Part shown: one piece after another, positions 1-7,815 of the stretch
Layout of the letters: each line of letters starts with the position of its first letter
Numbering within the stretch: the stretch's first letter is position 1
Assembly (NCBI RefSeq): GCF_035989885.1
Contig: NZ_CP108518.1
Coordinates: 744,001 to 808,000, forward strand
Source of the DNA: Streptomyces sp. NBC_01232
GTDB lineage: Bacteria > Actinomycetota > Actinomycetes > Streptomycetales > Streptomycetaceae
Direction: 5' to 3'
DNA: 64,000 bases
The notes under the pieces: generated by a model
Seen by the model: the letters and a program-made list of their open reading frames with translations, nothing else
The model's database searches: none
What the model was told of the DNA's origin: nothing
Made by a program: the position numbers and the translations under genes

Positions 1-17
1 GTTTCCTGCGCGTTCAT
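1..17 (-). CDS. 5' end of a minus-strand gene cut by the window edge
   Basis: An ATG on the minus strand at 17-15 begins M-N-A-Q-E-T and runs off the window. A good Shine-Dalgarno stretch (GGGAGGG on the minus strand, about 26-31) lies a few bases upstream. Too little is visible to say what the product is. Confidence 0.45.
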
Positions 18-251
18 GGTGAATCCCTCCCGTTGTGGTGTCCTCACCCCGGACACCCCGGCAGTCTCTCCACACCCGGCAGCAGGGCCGTACTGGCAGA
101 TGGCACAAAGATCAGGCAGTCGGGTCGGCGTGCCGTCCCAGAGCGACCGGAGTCGAACGCCCCACTGTGCCACCGACATTGATGCCCGACGGCGGGCTGG
201 TGCCGTATGGATCGCCCTGCTCCGGGGGACGTGGAGCTGCCGCTCGCGCCC

Positions 252-686
252 TCAGTCCAGGCAGAACTCGTTCCCCTCCGGGTCGGCCATCACGATGATC
301 CCCTCGTCCACGCCATCGGGCTCGAGTCGGTACAGCCGCTTCGCTCCCAGCCGCTCCAGCCTGGTGGCCTCCTCCTCCAGCGCGGCCATCCGCTCGTCCC
401 CCTTGAGACCGGGCGCCGCCCGAACGTCCAGGTGCAGGCGGTTCTTCACCGTCTTGCCCTCCGGGACCTTCTGGAAGAACACGCGCGGCCCCTTGCCGTC
501 CGGATCCGTGATGGCCGACCGGTCGTTGTGCCGTTCGGGCGGCACGCCCCACGCCGTCAGCGCAGCCGTCCAGTCGGGGAAACCCTCGGGCGGCGGCGGG
601 ATGCGATAGCCCAGCGCCTGGGCCCAGAACGCCGCCAGCGCGCCCGGATCGGCGCAGTCGTACGTCACTTGGAATTCCTTGGCCAT
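252..686 (-). CDS. VOC (glyoxalase/bleomycin-resistance fold) family protein
   Basis: A 144-aa single-domain vicinal-oxygen-chelate protein. It starts MAKEFQVTYDCADPGALAAF, the usual opening of actinobacterial glyoxalase-like proteins, and ends with the family's typical DPEGNEFCLD. I chose ATG 686 over an in-frame start 75 bases upstream because GGAGG sits just before it and homologues begin here. Such proteins bind a metal in a beta-alpha-beta-beta-beta module and act as dioxygenases, isomerases or drug-binding proteins. The substrate cannot be read from sequence. It is monocistronic as far as can be seen: the ~230 bases beyond its stop hold no gene, and upstream it faces the start of an unrelated hypothetical gene's 3' end. 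The family call is firm; the function is not. Confidence 0.85.
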   Translation of the reverse strand: MAKEFQVTYDCADPGALAAFWAQALGYRIPPPPEGFPDWTAALTAWGVPPERHNDRSAITDPDGKGPRVFFQKVPEGKTVKNRLHLDVRAAPGLKGDERMAALEEEATRLERLGAKRLYRLEPDGVDEGIIVMADPEGNEFCLD

Positions 687-831
687 GCCGCCTCCGACCG
701 CTCGAAACCTGTTCATTTCCTCGTCCCGGTCGCTTCCCGGAGCGCACCGCCATCCTCGCACCGACCTCTGACAGGCCGCCCGCCGATATCGCCGTACTGC
801 AAGGACCGGTTGCGCCGCACGGACACGCGGG

Positions 832-1473
832 TCACTCGCCGCCGCTCAGCGGCGAGGACCACGCGGGGTCGTGTCCCGCATGCCTCGTCAGGTGGGCCAG
901 CAGGTGCTCCGCCGTCTGCAGGGCGGTCTCCTCCGGGGCTCCCACCGCGGCCAGGGCCGCGCCGAGCCGTGCCTGCGCCGCCGCCGGCAGGTCCATGTCG
1001 TCGAGAAGCGGAAGGAGGATCAGGAGGCGGGCGGCGGGATCCTCGACACCGTCGGCCTCGGCCACGGGCTCGGCCGTCGGCGCCCCCGCGGGCGCGGGGT
1101 CGTCGGCGATGTGGATCAGTTCGCTCCAGGTCAGGCCGGTCCCCCTGCCGGCGATCTGCTGGATGCCGCCCCGCCCCGGAGCGGTGAGGAGGCAGTCGAC
1201 GCCGTACTCGCCGATCAGGTTGCGGTAGACCACGGCAACGCCGGGACCGTCTGCCACGGGTATCCGGAACACCGGCCAGCGCTCGGGATCGAAGAGGACC
1301 TCGGACAGGGCATCGGCGTCGGCGCCATCCTCGCCGAACCGCTCCGGGGCCGGGCACTCGGGGCCCGCCGCCTCACCGCACACCCCCATCAGATGGTTCG
1401 ACCAGAAGCCGCGGCGGGTCACCATCGGCTCCCCCACCACCAGCGGGCCGCCTTCGTATCCATTGATCAGCAC
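832..1473 (-). CDS. conserved hypothetical protein
   Basis: A 213-aa protein starting at GTG 1473. I do not recognise a domain. The N-terminal half carries conserved-looking hydrophobic and aromatic stretches (VVYRNLIGEYGVDCLLTAPG; SELIHIADDP). The C-terminal ~60 residues are Ala/Leu-rich and probably helical. Codon use is typical of the host. The ribosome-binding site in front of GTG 1473 is weak, so an internal start (Met 17, MVTRRGFWSNHLMG) is possible. No signal peptide or membrane segment is evident, so it is probably cytoplasmic. Confidence 0.6.
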   Translation of the reverse strand: MLINGYEGGPLVVGEPMVTRRGFWSNHLMGVCGEAAGPECPAPERFGEDGADADALSEVLFDPERWPVFRIPVADGPGVAVVYRNLIGEYGVDCLLTAPGRGGIQQIAGRGTGLTWSELIHIADDPAPAGAPTAEPVAEADGVEDPAARLLILLPLLDDMDLPAAAQARLGAALAAVGAPEETALQTAEHLLAHLTRHAGHDPAWSSPLSGGE

Positions 1474-1636
1474 CCCGCAAGCCTGTCACCCGCCACCGAC
1501 GGGCCCGCCGGCCGGTCCCGTACTACCGCGGAAGTACGTGCGGTGCCGCCGGCCGTACGACGACGTGGGGCGCGGCTCGGAGGGAGTCTCGGGGTGGGAC
1601 GAATCGGCGTCCGCACTCCCGAGGAGATGAAACGCG

Positions 1637-1912
1637 ATGGATACCTTCACCACTCTGGCCCACGACGGGCCCGGCCCCTGGATCCTGTTCCTTCCGCTGA
1701 TCTGGGCGGCGGTCGTCGTCTCTGTCATCACCGTGCTGCGCCGAACCGTGTGGCGCGGGCGCCGCGGGGCCGTCTCCCATGGTGAGCGGTCGCCGATCGC
1801 GATCCTCGGGAGGCGGTTCGCCGCCGGGGAGATCGACGAGGACGAGTACTGGCGGCGGCTGTCCGTCCTCGACGAGCAGTTCGGCCGGTCCCTCAAGGAC
1901 GGGGCTGCGTGA
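1637..1912 (+). CDS. small SHOCT-domain membrane protein
   Basis: A 91-aa protein with one transmembrane helix near residues 15-35 (WILFLPLIWAAVVVSVITVL), a basic stop-transfer patch (RRTVWRGRRG), then a SHOCT motif (ILGRRFAAGEIDEDEYWRRL) at about residues 55-75. SHOCT is a short C-terminal oligomerisation domain of unresolved function that is common in Streptomyces membrane proteins. GAGGAG at about 1620 precedes the ATG. Its 3' end overlaps the convergent SRPBCC gene by about 20 bases, so the two mRNAs are partly antisense. Confidence 0.8.
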   Translation: MDTFTTLAHDGPGPWILFLPLIWAAVVVSVITVLRRTVWRGRRGAVSHGERSPIAILGRRFAAGEIDEDEYWRRLSVLDEQFGRSLKDGAA

Positions 1913-2447
1913 CCCCGCCGCAGGCGGCCGCCAGGCGGGCCAGGGTCGTGCGCATCCCGGCACGGTTGACCGCGATGCGGCGATCCGGGGCGGTGCCGGC
2001 GAACACCGTGCCGAGCAGCACGGTCAGGCGCGAACCGCGGCCGGTCCGCAGGTCCTGCCAGGTCTCCGTGACGCGCGTGCCCTCGCCCTCCGGTTCGAAG
2101 CGGTAGCCCCAGCGCGCGATCGGCAGCCCGAAGATCCCGACGTCGAAGGTGAACTCGCCCGACCCGTCCGTCGCAGCCGCAGCCTTGGCCGCCGTCGCAG
2201 CCTCGGGTGCCGTCGCCGGTGCGCGCACCGCCTTGATCCGGCCCGTCGTGAACCATACGAACGGGCCCCTGCGGTTCAGCCCCACGAAGCGGCTGCCGGG
2301 TCGGGCCGGTGGCCCGGCGCCCCAGACGCGGCGGCACTCCGGGCTCCAACGGCCCATGTTCCGCAGGTCGGACACCATCCGGTGGACGTGCGCGGGTGCC
2401 GCGTCCACCACGATGTGTTCCTCCAGGCTCCACCGGCGCTCGCTCAC
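1893..2447 (-). CDS. SRPBCC (START/Bet v1-like) family protein
   Basis: A 184-aa protein beginning at GTG 2447 (V-S-E-R-R-W-S-L-E-E-H). The N-terminal half is a polyketide-cyclase/SRPBCC ligand-binding fold: VVDAAPAHVHRMVSDLRNMGRWSPECRRV, a conserved opening. An Ala-rich insertion sits near residues 80-105, followed by the strand FRFEPEGEGTRVTETW. GTG overlaps the TGA of the upstream ArsR-type regulator by four bases (GTGA), so the two are translationally coupled. ArsR-SRPBCC pairs are frequent in actinobacteria, where the regulator often controls the partner. Ligand unknown. Confidence 0.82.
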   Translation of the reverse strand: MSERRWSLEEHIVVDAAPAHVHRMVSDLRNMGRWSPECRRVWGAGPPARPGSRFVGLNRRGPFVWFTTGRIKAVRAPATAPEAATAAKAAAATDGSGEFTFDVGIFGLPIARWGYRFEPEGEGTRVTETWQDLRTGRGSRLTVLLGTVFAGTAPDRRIAVNRAGMRTTLARLAAACGGVTQPRP

Positions 2448-3475
2448 GGTGCCCCTCCCTGTGATCGTCCCCGCTCCACGCCTGGAGTGTAGGCAACGAG
2501 CAGGGACTCGGCGACGGAGGTGCGGGCGTAGAGCACGGAGCGCCCGGCCCGGTGGGCGCTGACCAGACCCGCTTCGCGCAGCGCGGTGAGGTACTGGGAC
2601 ACCCCGGCGGCCGAGAGTTCCGTACGGCGGGCCAGTTCGGTGGTGGAGGCCGGGGATTCCAGCTCGGTCAGCAGCCGGGTGCGAGAGCGGCCGAGTACGG
2701 CGGCCAGGGCCTCGGCCCCGGCGACGGGGCGGCGTTCCCACAGTGCGCCGGTGCCGCGCGCCGGATAGGCGAGTTGGGGCGGTTCCGGGGGCGTCACGCG
2801 CGTGAAAGGAACCGGCCAGGCGAAGACCGAGGGGATCAGCAGCAGCCCGGCGCCCGCCGTCGTACGGGACAGGGGCCGGTGCCGGCGCGACAGCCGCAGC
2901 GCGCTGTCGTCCCAGCTCACCGAGGGGTGCAGGTCGTTGAAGAGGCGCCCCGCGCCGTGCTCGGCGGCCTGCCGGGCCCGGTGGAAGACGTCGGCGTCGA
3001 GAACCGCGCGGATCCGCGCCCAGTACGGCGCCAGGGCCAGCTCCCAGTAGGTCTCGATCTCCTCCGCGACCCGGACCACGCGCGCCTGCGGCTCGGCGTA
3101 CAGGGTCCGGCTGCGCGGACCGTGCCCTCCCTGCTCCTGCGCCAGGCGGTCGAGCTCCCGGCGGATCCGGTCCGCGGGTGTGGCACGGATCCTGGCCAGT
3201 TCCTCGGTCAGGGACGGAGCCGGGCCGGTGGGCGCCGGGTTGAGGAAGTCGGGTACGTACCCCGAGGGCGGGATCAGCTCGGCGAGCCAGCCCCGGTCGA
3301 GGCCGGCGGCCGCCAGGCGCGGTCGTACCTGCTCGGCCCATGGCCGGTGCACGAGGGGGGCGGCCCCGGAGGCCAGCAGCCGGTAGCTGGGCCCGACCTC
3401 CCACATCGGCGAGACGGCGAAACGCATCTGCGCCAGATCGCTCACGGAAAACGCCAGCTCGGCCAGCACATCCAC
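2444..3475 (-). CDS. ArsR-family transcriptional regulator with DUF5937-type N-terminal domain
   Basis: A 343-aa protein from GTG 3475. Residues ~1-240 form a DUF5937-like sensor domain (MRFAVSPMWEVGPSYRLL near the start). Residues ~250-325 are a winged helix of ArsR type (LGRSRTRLLTELESPASTTELARRTELSAAGVSQYLTALREAGLV...RSVLYART). No CxC metal site is visible, so it is probably not a metal sensor. It is the first gene of a two-gene operon with the SRPBCC protein and is divergent from the aldo/keto reductase at 3540; the 64-base gap between them must hold both promoters. Autoregulation is likely but inferred. Confidence 0.85.
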   Translation of the reverse strand: MDVLAELAFSVSDLAQMRFAVSPMWEVGPSYRLLASGAAPLVHRPWAEQVRPRLAAAGLDRGWLAELIPPSGYVPDFLNPAPTGPAPSLTEELARIRATPADRIRRELDRLAQEQGGHGPRSRTLYAEPQARVVRVAEEIETYWELALAPYWARIRAVLDADVFHRARQAAEHGAGRLFNDLHPSVSWDDSALRLSRRHRPLSRTTAGAGLLLIPSVFAWPVPFTRVTPPEPPQLAYPARGTGALWERRPVAGAEALAAVLGRSRTRLLTELESPASTTELARRTELSAAGVSQYLTALREAGLVSAHRAGRSVLYARTSVAESLLVAYTPGVERGRSQGGAP

Positions 3476-3539
3476 CCCGAGGATTCAGTCATGTCCTAAT
3501 CAATGGCCTGGCAGCCTACCCGGTGAGGATCATCCGGCC

Positions 3540-4490
3540 ATGACGTCACAGACACCGGCACGAACAGCAGCACGGACAACGACAACAAGCGCGGCTGGGG
3601 CCGCAGCCGCGGCGGGCACGTGGCGCCTCGGCGACCTGGAGGTCAACCGGATCGGCTTCGGCGCGATGCGCCTGGCGCAGACCGGGGAGGCGTTCGCGGA
3701 CGCGGACGACGCCGTGTCCAGGGACCGCAGCCAGGCGATCGGGGTACTGCGCCGGGCGGTCGAGCTCGGCGTGAACCACATCGACACCGCCGCGTTCTAC
3801 TTCTCGCCGCTGCGCTCCGCCAACGAGCTGATCAACACGGCGCTGGCCCCCTACCCGGAGGACCTCGTGATCGCCACGAAGGTCGGGCCGGGCCGCGACC
3901 CGTCCGGGGCGTGGACCGAGCACGCCACCCCCGAACAGCTGCGCGGCCAGGTCGAGGAGAACCTGCGCCAGCTCGGCCGGGACCACCTCGACGTGGTGAA
4001 CCTGCGCGTCGTCGGCACCGATTCCATCGCCGAGCGCTTCGGCGCGCTGGCCGAGCTCCGCGACGCCGGACTCATCCGCCACCTGGGCGTCTCCAACGTC
4101 ACCCCCGAGCACCTCGTCGAGGCCCGGGCCATCGCGCCGGTGGTCTGCGTGCAGAACATGTACGGGATCGGGGTGCGCCCCGAGCACGACGCGTTCGTGC
4201 GGACCTGCGGCGAGCAGGGAATCGCGTTCGTACCCTTCTACTCCATCGCCGGCACAGGGCGGCAGGCGGGCGCGAGCGGCGCCGAGAGCGCGCAGTTGCA
4301 CGCCGTCGCGCGGGCGCACGGCGCGAGCCCTGCGCAGGTCCGGCTGGCGTGGACGCTCCAGCGGGGGCCGCACGTACTGGCCATTGCGGGCACGGGCGAT
4401 CCGGACCACCTGGACGAGAACGTGGCGGCAGGCGCGCTGCGGCTGTCCGAGGAGGATCTGGCCGTCCTGGAGGCCCTGCACCACGGCTGA
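3540..4490 (+). CDS. aldo/keto reductase family oxidoreductase
   Basis: A 316-aa AKR with a Thr/Ala-rich N-terminal extension of about 25 residues, then the (beta/alpha)8 barrel opening RLGDLEVNRIGFGAMRL. Catalytic Asp82 (HIDTAAFYF), Tyr87 and Lys114 (IATKVGP) are present. The fourth tetrad residue, normally His at the end of strand 4, is Arg156 (HLDVVNLRVVGTD). The C-terminal NADPH site (AWTLQRGPHVLAIAGTGDPDHLDENVAA) looks intact. Enzymes of this Streptomyces subgroup are annotated only as oxidoreductases. It is divergent from the ArsR gene. The family is certain, the substrate unknown. Confidence 0.9.
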   Translation: MTSQTPARTAARTTTTSAAGAAAAAGTWRLGDLEVNRIGFGAMRLAQTGEAFADADDAVSRDRSQAIGVLRRAVELGVNHIDTAAFYFSPLRSANELINTALAPYPEDLVIATKVGPGRDPSGAWTEHATPEQLRGQVEENLRQLGRDHLDVVNLRVVGTDSIAERFGALAELRDAGLIRHLGVSNVTPEHLVEARAIAPVVCVQNMYGIGVRPEHDAFVRTCGEQGIAFVPFYSIAGTGRQAGASGAESAQLHAVARAHGASPAQVRLAWTLQRGPHVLAIAGTGDPDHLDENVAAGALRLSEEDLAVLEALHHG

Positions 4491-4600
4491 CCGGATCGGC
4501 GGGCCCGAGGGAGGACGAGGGAGGCAAGAAGGGGGACAAGGGAGGGACGAGGGGCAGCGGGGGCAGGCGGGAGCCGCGCCCGAGGGGAAGGGGACGGGCC

Positions 4601-4849
4601 TCAGGGGAGGTCGTCGGTCGGCGGATCCGCCTCGTAGACGTGGGGGGTGTCCCACTCCCAGTCCAGCAGTTCGGTACCGCCGAGGACCACGTCGTCGGGG
4701 TCCGGCATGCCGGCCCGGCGCAGGAATTCGATGACGTCCTCGTCCGAGCGGGCCAGGCCCAGGGGCTCCTCCCCGTTCGAGGTCCGCAGGGTCACCTGCC
4801 GGCCCCCCGAAGGGAAGATCCGGTGCACGACGACGGGCGCATGATGCAT
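4601..4849 (-). CDS. small conserved hypothetical protein
   Basis: An 82-aa acidic protein (MHHAPVVVHRIFPSGGRQVTL...DVIEFLRRAGMPDPDDVVLGG) with a beta-rich N-terminus and an Asp/Glu-rich C-terminus. I recognise it only as the kind of short conserved Streptomyces protein without a named domain. Codon use is strongly host-like. It lies alone between the reductase and the next minus-strand gene. Confidence 0.6.
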   Translation of the reverse strand: MHHAPVVVHRIFPSGGRQVTLRTSNGEEPLGLARSDEDVIEFLRRAGMPDPDDVVLGGTELLDWEWDTPHVYEADPPTDDLP

Positions 4850-4900
4850 ACCCCCAGCCTCGCCCCGTCGGCCCGTCCCGGCACCCCGGGAGACACCCCC

Positions 4901-5407
4901 TTACGGGGTACGGCCGGCCTGGGGGGCCCGGTCGGCCCTGGTGGGGATGCGGAACGTCGAGGGGTCGGGGTAGGTCGCCTTCTCCGCCCTCACGACGTCC
5001 TCGATCGCGGCCTTGAAGCCGGCCTCGAAGAAGTCCACGGCCAGCAGGAGCCGCAGTCCCTCCAGGGTCGGATCGAGCAGCGGGCGGGCCATCCGGGCGC
5101 CGCCGCCGGAGATCCCGGGGAAGCCGGCCCGGGCGGCCTCCGGTCTCTCTCCGGCGCGCTCCTCGAGGCCGGCGGCCGCGTAGCCGGCGATCAGCGCGAG
5201 CTCGGCGAGGTACTTGCGGGCCCCGAGGGCCATCTCCTCCGCACCCTGCAGGGTCTGGACCGAGCCGCCCGCCACTTTGAAGTCGTCGCTGATCCGCTTG
5301 AGGCCGCGCGCCTCGTACACGGTGCGCGCCTCCTCGAAGAGCCGCCCCGCCTCGTCGACCGCCTTCATCGCCGCCACCAGCTGGTCGATGTCGATCTCGC
5401 GCTTCAC
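4901..5407 (-). CDS. conserved hypothetical protein, helical
   Basis: A 168-aa protein from GTG 5407 preceded by a strong GGAGG. The first ~110 residues (MKREIDIDQLVAAMKAVDEAGRLFEEARTVYEARGLK...) look like an all-helical domain. The C-terminus (LLAVDFFEAGFKAAIEDVVRAEKATYP) is also amphipathic helix. No signal peptide or catalytic motif is seen. A perfect palindrome (5427-5439) overlaps its leader and may be an operator. Function not recognised. Confidence 0.65.
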   Translation of the reverse strand: MKREIDIDQLVAAMKAVDEAGRLFEEARTVYEARGLKRISDDFKVAGGSVQTLQGAEEMALGARKYLAELALIAGYAAAGLEERAGERPEAARAGFPGISGGGARMARPLLDPTLEGLRLLLAVDFFEAGFKAAIEDVVRAEKATYPDPSTFRIPTRADRAPQAGRTP

Positions 5408-5426
5408 GCTGCCTCCTGGTCCGGAA

Positions 5427-5439
5427 CTGTGCTGCACAG
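5427..5439. promoter_or_regulatory. 13-bp perfect palindrome, candidate operator
   Basis: CTGTGC-T-GCACAG, a 6+6 inverted repeat around one base, lies about 20 bp upstream of the GTG at 5407, where it would cover the transcription start or -10 region. No cognate regulator can be named. Confidence 0.35.
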
Positions 5440-5701
5440 ACCGTAGGAGGCAATGCCACCAGGGCGGAACACCCCTGCGGCGATCAGATCCGGGAGCCCT
5501 CGGCGCCTCCCGGAAGCCCCCTCCCGGCCTGTGCGTCAACTCACCGCGCCCTGGGGTGACTTGCGCCCCGATGCCGTACAACGCGCGGAACGGATCCAGG
5601 ATCTTCGGTCCTGCCCCGTCCGCCCCCGCCGAATACCACTCGCGTCCCCGCCCGACCCGAAACGCCCCACGGCCGGCCCTCGGGCGGGGATACTCGGACG
5701 C

Positions 5702-6088
5702 GTGGAACTGCACATCGATCACCGCTGGCTGCTGGAGCGGCAGGAGGCACTGTTCAAGGACGTGGCGGTGGCCGACCACTCCGCCCTGGTCGCCGCCGTG
5801 GCCCGGCACCGGGTGAACACGCCCAGTCTGGAAGTGGACGCCCCCGACGCCTACTGGCGTGCGGCCGCGCTGCTCGACGCGATCGTGCTGCTCCGGCCGC
5901 TCCCGGACTCCAACGAATACTTCGCCTACGGGGTCGCCGTCGCCTACATCGAGGCCTCCGGCGAGGCGGTGGACGCCACCTACGAGCAGTGGCGCGACCT
6001 CATCACCGACATCCGCACACTGCGCGCCACCGTCTTCGAGGTGGCCGCCCGGCTCCGCTCCTGGCAGCCCACTCAGCGCACCCGCTAG
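5702..6088 (+). CDS. Fic/Doc-family-like protein with degenerate active site (putative toxin component)
   Basis: A 128-aa protein from GTG 5702 (M-E-L-H-I-D-H-R-W-L-L). Size and helix pattern match the small Doc-type Fic proteins that Streptomyces genomes annotate as toxin components. The place of the Fic/Doc loop (H-x-F-x-D/E-x-N-K/G-R) is taken by L64-R-P-L-P-D-S-N71-E-Y followed by the helix FAYGVAVAYIEASG. The flanks and Asn71 are kept, but catalytic His and Lys/Arg are missing. It is therefore either inactive as an AMPylase/kinase or works differently. No antitoxin gene is evident in the ~290 bases upstream. Confidence 0.6.
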   Translation: MELHIDHRWLLERQEALFKDVAVADHSALVAAVARHRVNTPSLEVDAPDAYWRAAALLDAIVLLRPLPDSNEYFAYGVAVAYIEASGEAVDATYEQWRDLITDIRTLRATVFEVAARLRSWQPTQRTR

Positions 6089-6133
6089 CGGGTACGGCCG
6101 GGAGGCCGGGAAGCCCGGAGGCCGGGCGCCCGG

Positions 6134-6520
6134 TCAGCGCCGGCGCTGGGCGGGGGTGCCGACGAGGAGCGCGTCGGACACGAGGCGCGCGCCTCGGGCG
6201 AGCCGGCCGAGCTGCTCCAGCTCGACGGCGTACATCCTGATGGAGTTCTCGATGACCGACTCGGCGATGCCCATGGTGGGCAGCTCGGCGCGGCTGGTCT
6301 GGAGGGCCGCCCGCACCGCGCGCATCTCGTGCTGCAGCTGGAGCTGGACGTGCCGGGCAAGGAGTGCGTGGTGACGGGTGAGCGTCAGGTAGCCGCCGTA
6401 GCGGGCCGGGAGGAGGTCCCTCAGCCAGCGTGTGGCCGTGCGCTCCCAGTCATGTGTCCCGGGCGCCTTGACCTGCATGGGCCAGTCAGGGCTGAGGGTA
6501 AACGTGGCCGTCTGAGGCAT
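6134..6520 (-). CDS. conserved hypothetical protein
   Basis: A 128-aa protein. I prefer ATG 6520 because GGAAG sits six bases upstream; an in-frame GTG at 6529 would overlap that ribosome-binding site. The product (MPQTATFTLSPDWPMQVKAPGTHDWERTATRWLRDLLPARYGGY...) has a short N-terminal beta stretch and then helices, with conserved-looking RHHALLARHVQLQLQHEMRAVR. No domain recognised. Its start is overlapped by the end of the small gene at 6486-6695, suggesting coupled translation. Confidence 0.6.
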   Translation of the reverse strand: MPQTATFTLSPDWPMQVKAPGTHDWERTATRWLRDLLPARYGGYLTLTRHHALLARHVQLQLQHEMRAVRAALQTSRAELPTMGIAESVIENSIRMYAVELEQLGRLARGARLVSDALLVGTPAQRRR

Positions 6521-6695
6521 TCTCGTCACTTCCGAGTGGTGTCGAACTCTGATCGAGACGTTCTTGGTGGGCGGCCTCGGCCCAGGGGTTGACCGAGGCC
6601 GCCATGGGCGCTCTGCGGGATCCGAAAGCCTGGACCCGGCACGCGGTCGCGACCTGAGGAGGTTCGTCGTACCGCGTGCACGTTCGGGAGGACAT
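6486..6695 (-). CDS. candidate small protein/peptide gene (69 aa)
   Basis: An ATG at 6695 preceded at ideal distance by AAGGAGGA opens a 69-codon frame (M-S-S-R-T-C-T-R-Y-D-E-P-P-Q-V...) that ends 35 bases inside the next gene. The middle (RAPMAASVNPWAEAAHQERLD) looks protein-like. G/C at third positions is about 70 percent by hand count, lower than the host norm but well above random for this AT-rich stretch. Upstream is an AT-rich promoter-like region with a palindrome. Two Cys residues and the small size leave secreted-peptide or leader roles open. It could also be non-coding leader sequence. Confidence 0.45.
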   Translation of the reverse strand: MSSRTCTRYDEPPQVATACRVQAFGSRRAPMAASVNPWAEAAHQERLDQSSTPLGSDENASDGHVYPQP

Positions 6696-6734
6696 GGGGG
6701 TCCTCCTTGGCATCTGGTGGATCCGGAGCGCCGT

Positions 6735-6785
6735 CGTCAGTAAACATATATACCGTCGAGTAAGCAAGAGTATGAAAAATTTCAT
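6735..6785 (-). promoter_or_regulatory. AT-rich promoter with ATGAAA-AA-TTTCAT operator-like palindrome
   Basis: Between the end of the RpiR gene and the small gene at 6695 lies a rare AT-rich patch. On the minus strand a -35-like TTCATA is followed 18 bases on by TATATA. The perfect inverted repeat ATGAAA-AA-TTTCAT at 6772-6785 overlaps the -35. MurR/RpiR-type regulators often bind GAAA/TTTC dyads, and an RpiR gene ends 47 bp upstream, so it is a reasonable candidate target. Confidence 0.4.
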
Positions 6786-6831
6786 GCACATCGAGGGCTG
6801 AATATCGCCTGGTGGAGCACGCCAAAACGGG

Positions 6832-7749
6832 CTAAAGGAAGAAGCCGTGCTGGTCGGCCACGTGCTCGTAGCTCTCCAGACGTGCCTGGGTCCGCTCCGG
6901 GTCCGCGTCGGCCATCGCTTGCAGCAGGGCCGCGGACAGCATCCCAGGGGCCGCGTACGAGTCGAAAACCAGCCGGGACCCGGTCCCCGCCGTCAGCGCC
7001 ACGTCCGCCTCGTCCACCAGCGGCCCCAGGGTCGGATCCGTGATCAGGACCACGCGCAGCCCCGTACTCCGGGCGGCGCGGATGGCGGCCAGCGTCTCCT
7101 TGGCGTGCCGCGGCATGGCGAAGGCCAGCACCCAGGTCCCGCCGGCTGCCCTGGACTGCAGCAGCGCGTCGAAGGCGACGCTGCCGCCTCGGGTCACGAG
7201 GCGTACGTCGGGGTGGATGCGCCGGGCCGCGTACGCGAAGTACTCCGCGAGCGAGACCGAGATGCGCAGGCCCAGGATGGTCAGCGGCACCGAGGCGGCC
7301 AGCTCACGGCCGATGTCCAGCACCTGGTCGGTGTCGGCGAGCAGCCTGCGTACGTTCTCCAGGTTCTCGATCTCGGCGTCGACGGCCTCCTGCAGCTCGT
7401 TGCGGCGGATCTGCGCACGGGTGTCCGGAGCTCCGGCGATCGCGCTGAGCGCGATGGGCTGCAGCACGTCGCGCAGGGCGGGGTAGCCGCTGAAGCCGAG
7501 GGAGGCGGCGAAGCGGGTCACGGAGGGCTGGCTGACACCCACGCGCTCGGCGAGTTCGGTGATCGAGAGGAACGCGGCCTCGGTGAGGTGGTCGATCAGG
7601 TACTGGGCGATGCGGCGCTGGCCCGGTGACAGGCGGCGGCCGTCGAAGAGCGCGAGGAGCCGGTCGGCCGGAGGGCGGACCTCTTCGGACGACTGACTCC
7701 CGCGTGTGATCGCAGCCGCTTGTGCGCGGGCCTGCTGCCCCGATGACAC
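6832..7749 (-). CDS. MurR/RpiR family transcriptional regulator
   Basis: A 305-aa protein from GTG 7749 behind GGGAGG. Residues ~30-105 are the RpiR helix-turn-helix (LSPGQRRIAQYLIDHLTEAAFLSITELAERVGVSQPSVTRFAASLGFSGYPALRDVLQ). Residues ~140-285 are a SIS sugar-phosphate-binding domain (ILGLRISVSLAEYFAYAARRI...GGTWVLAFAMPRHAKETLAAIRAARSTGLRVVLITD). Such regulators sense phosphorylated sugars. No sugar kinase or PTS gene sits beside it. TAGCTCA occurs twice, 25 bp apart, just upstream (about 7763 and 7788) and could be its own operator. Confidence 0.9.
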   Translation of the reverse strand: MSSGQQARAQAAAITRGSQSSEEVRPPADRLLALFDGRRLSPGQRRIAQYLIDHLTEAAFLSITELAERVGVSQPSVTRFAASLGFSGYPALRDVLQPIALSAIAGAPDTRAQIRRNELQEAVDAEIENLENVRRLLADTDQVLDIGRELAASVPLTILGLRISVSLAEYFAYAARRIHPDVRLVTRGGSVAFDALLQSRAAGGTWVLAFAMPRHAKETLAAIRAARSTGLRVVLITDPTLGPLVDEADVALTAGTGSRLVFDSYAAPGMLSAALLQAMADADPERTQARLESYEHVADQHGFFL

Positions 7750-7815
7750 TCGAGGGCCTCCCTAGCTCATGTCACTCACGCTCCAACATAGCTCACGCCC
7801 CGTGGCCGATGATGA

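Noticed and set aside
128..175. tRNA T-arm-like string near the window start on the minus strand (TTCGACTCCGG)
   Set aside because: The T stem does not pair (several mismatches), no acceptor, D or anticodon arm can be built in normal or permuted order; at best a tRNA 3' relic or attachment-site remnant, too weak to report as a gene.
6526..6825. Alternative minus-strand frame (99 codons) over the small ORF region
   Set aside because: No ribosome-binding site for it and less protein-like composition than the frame starting at 6695.
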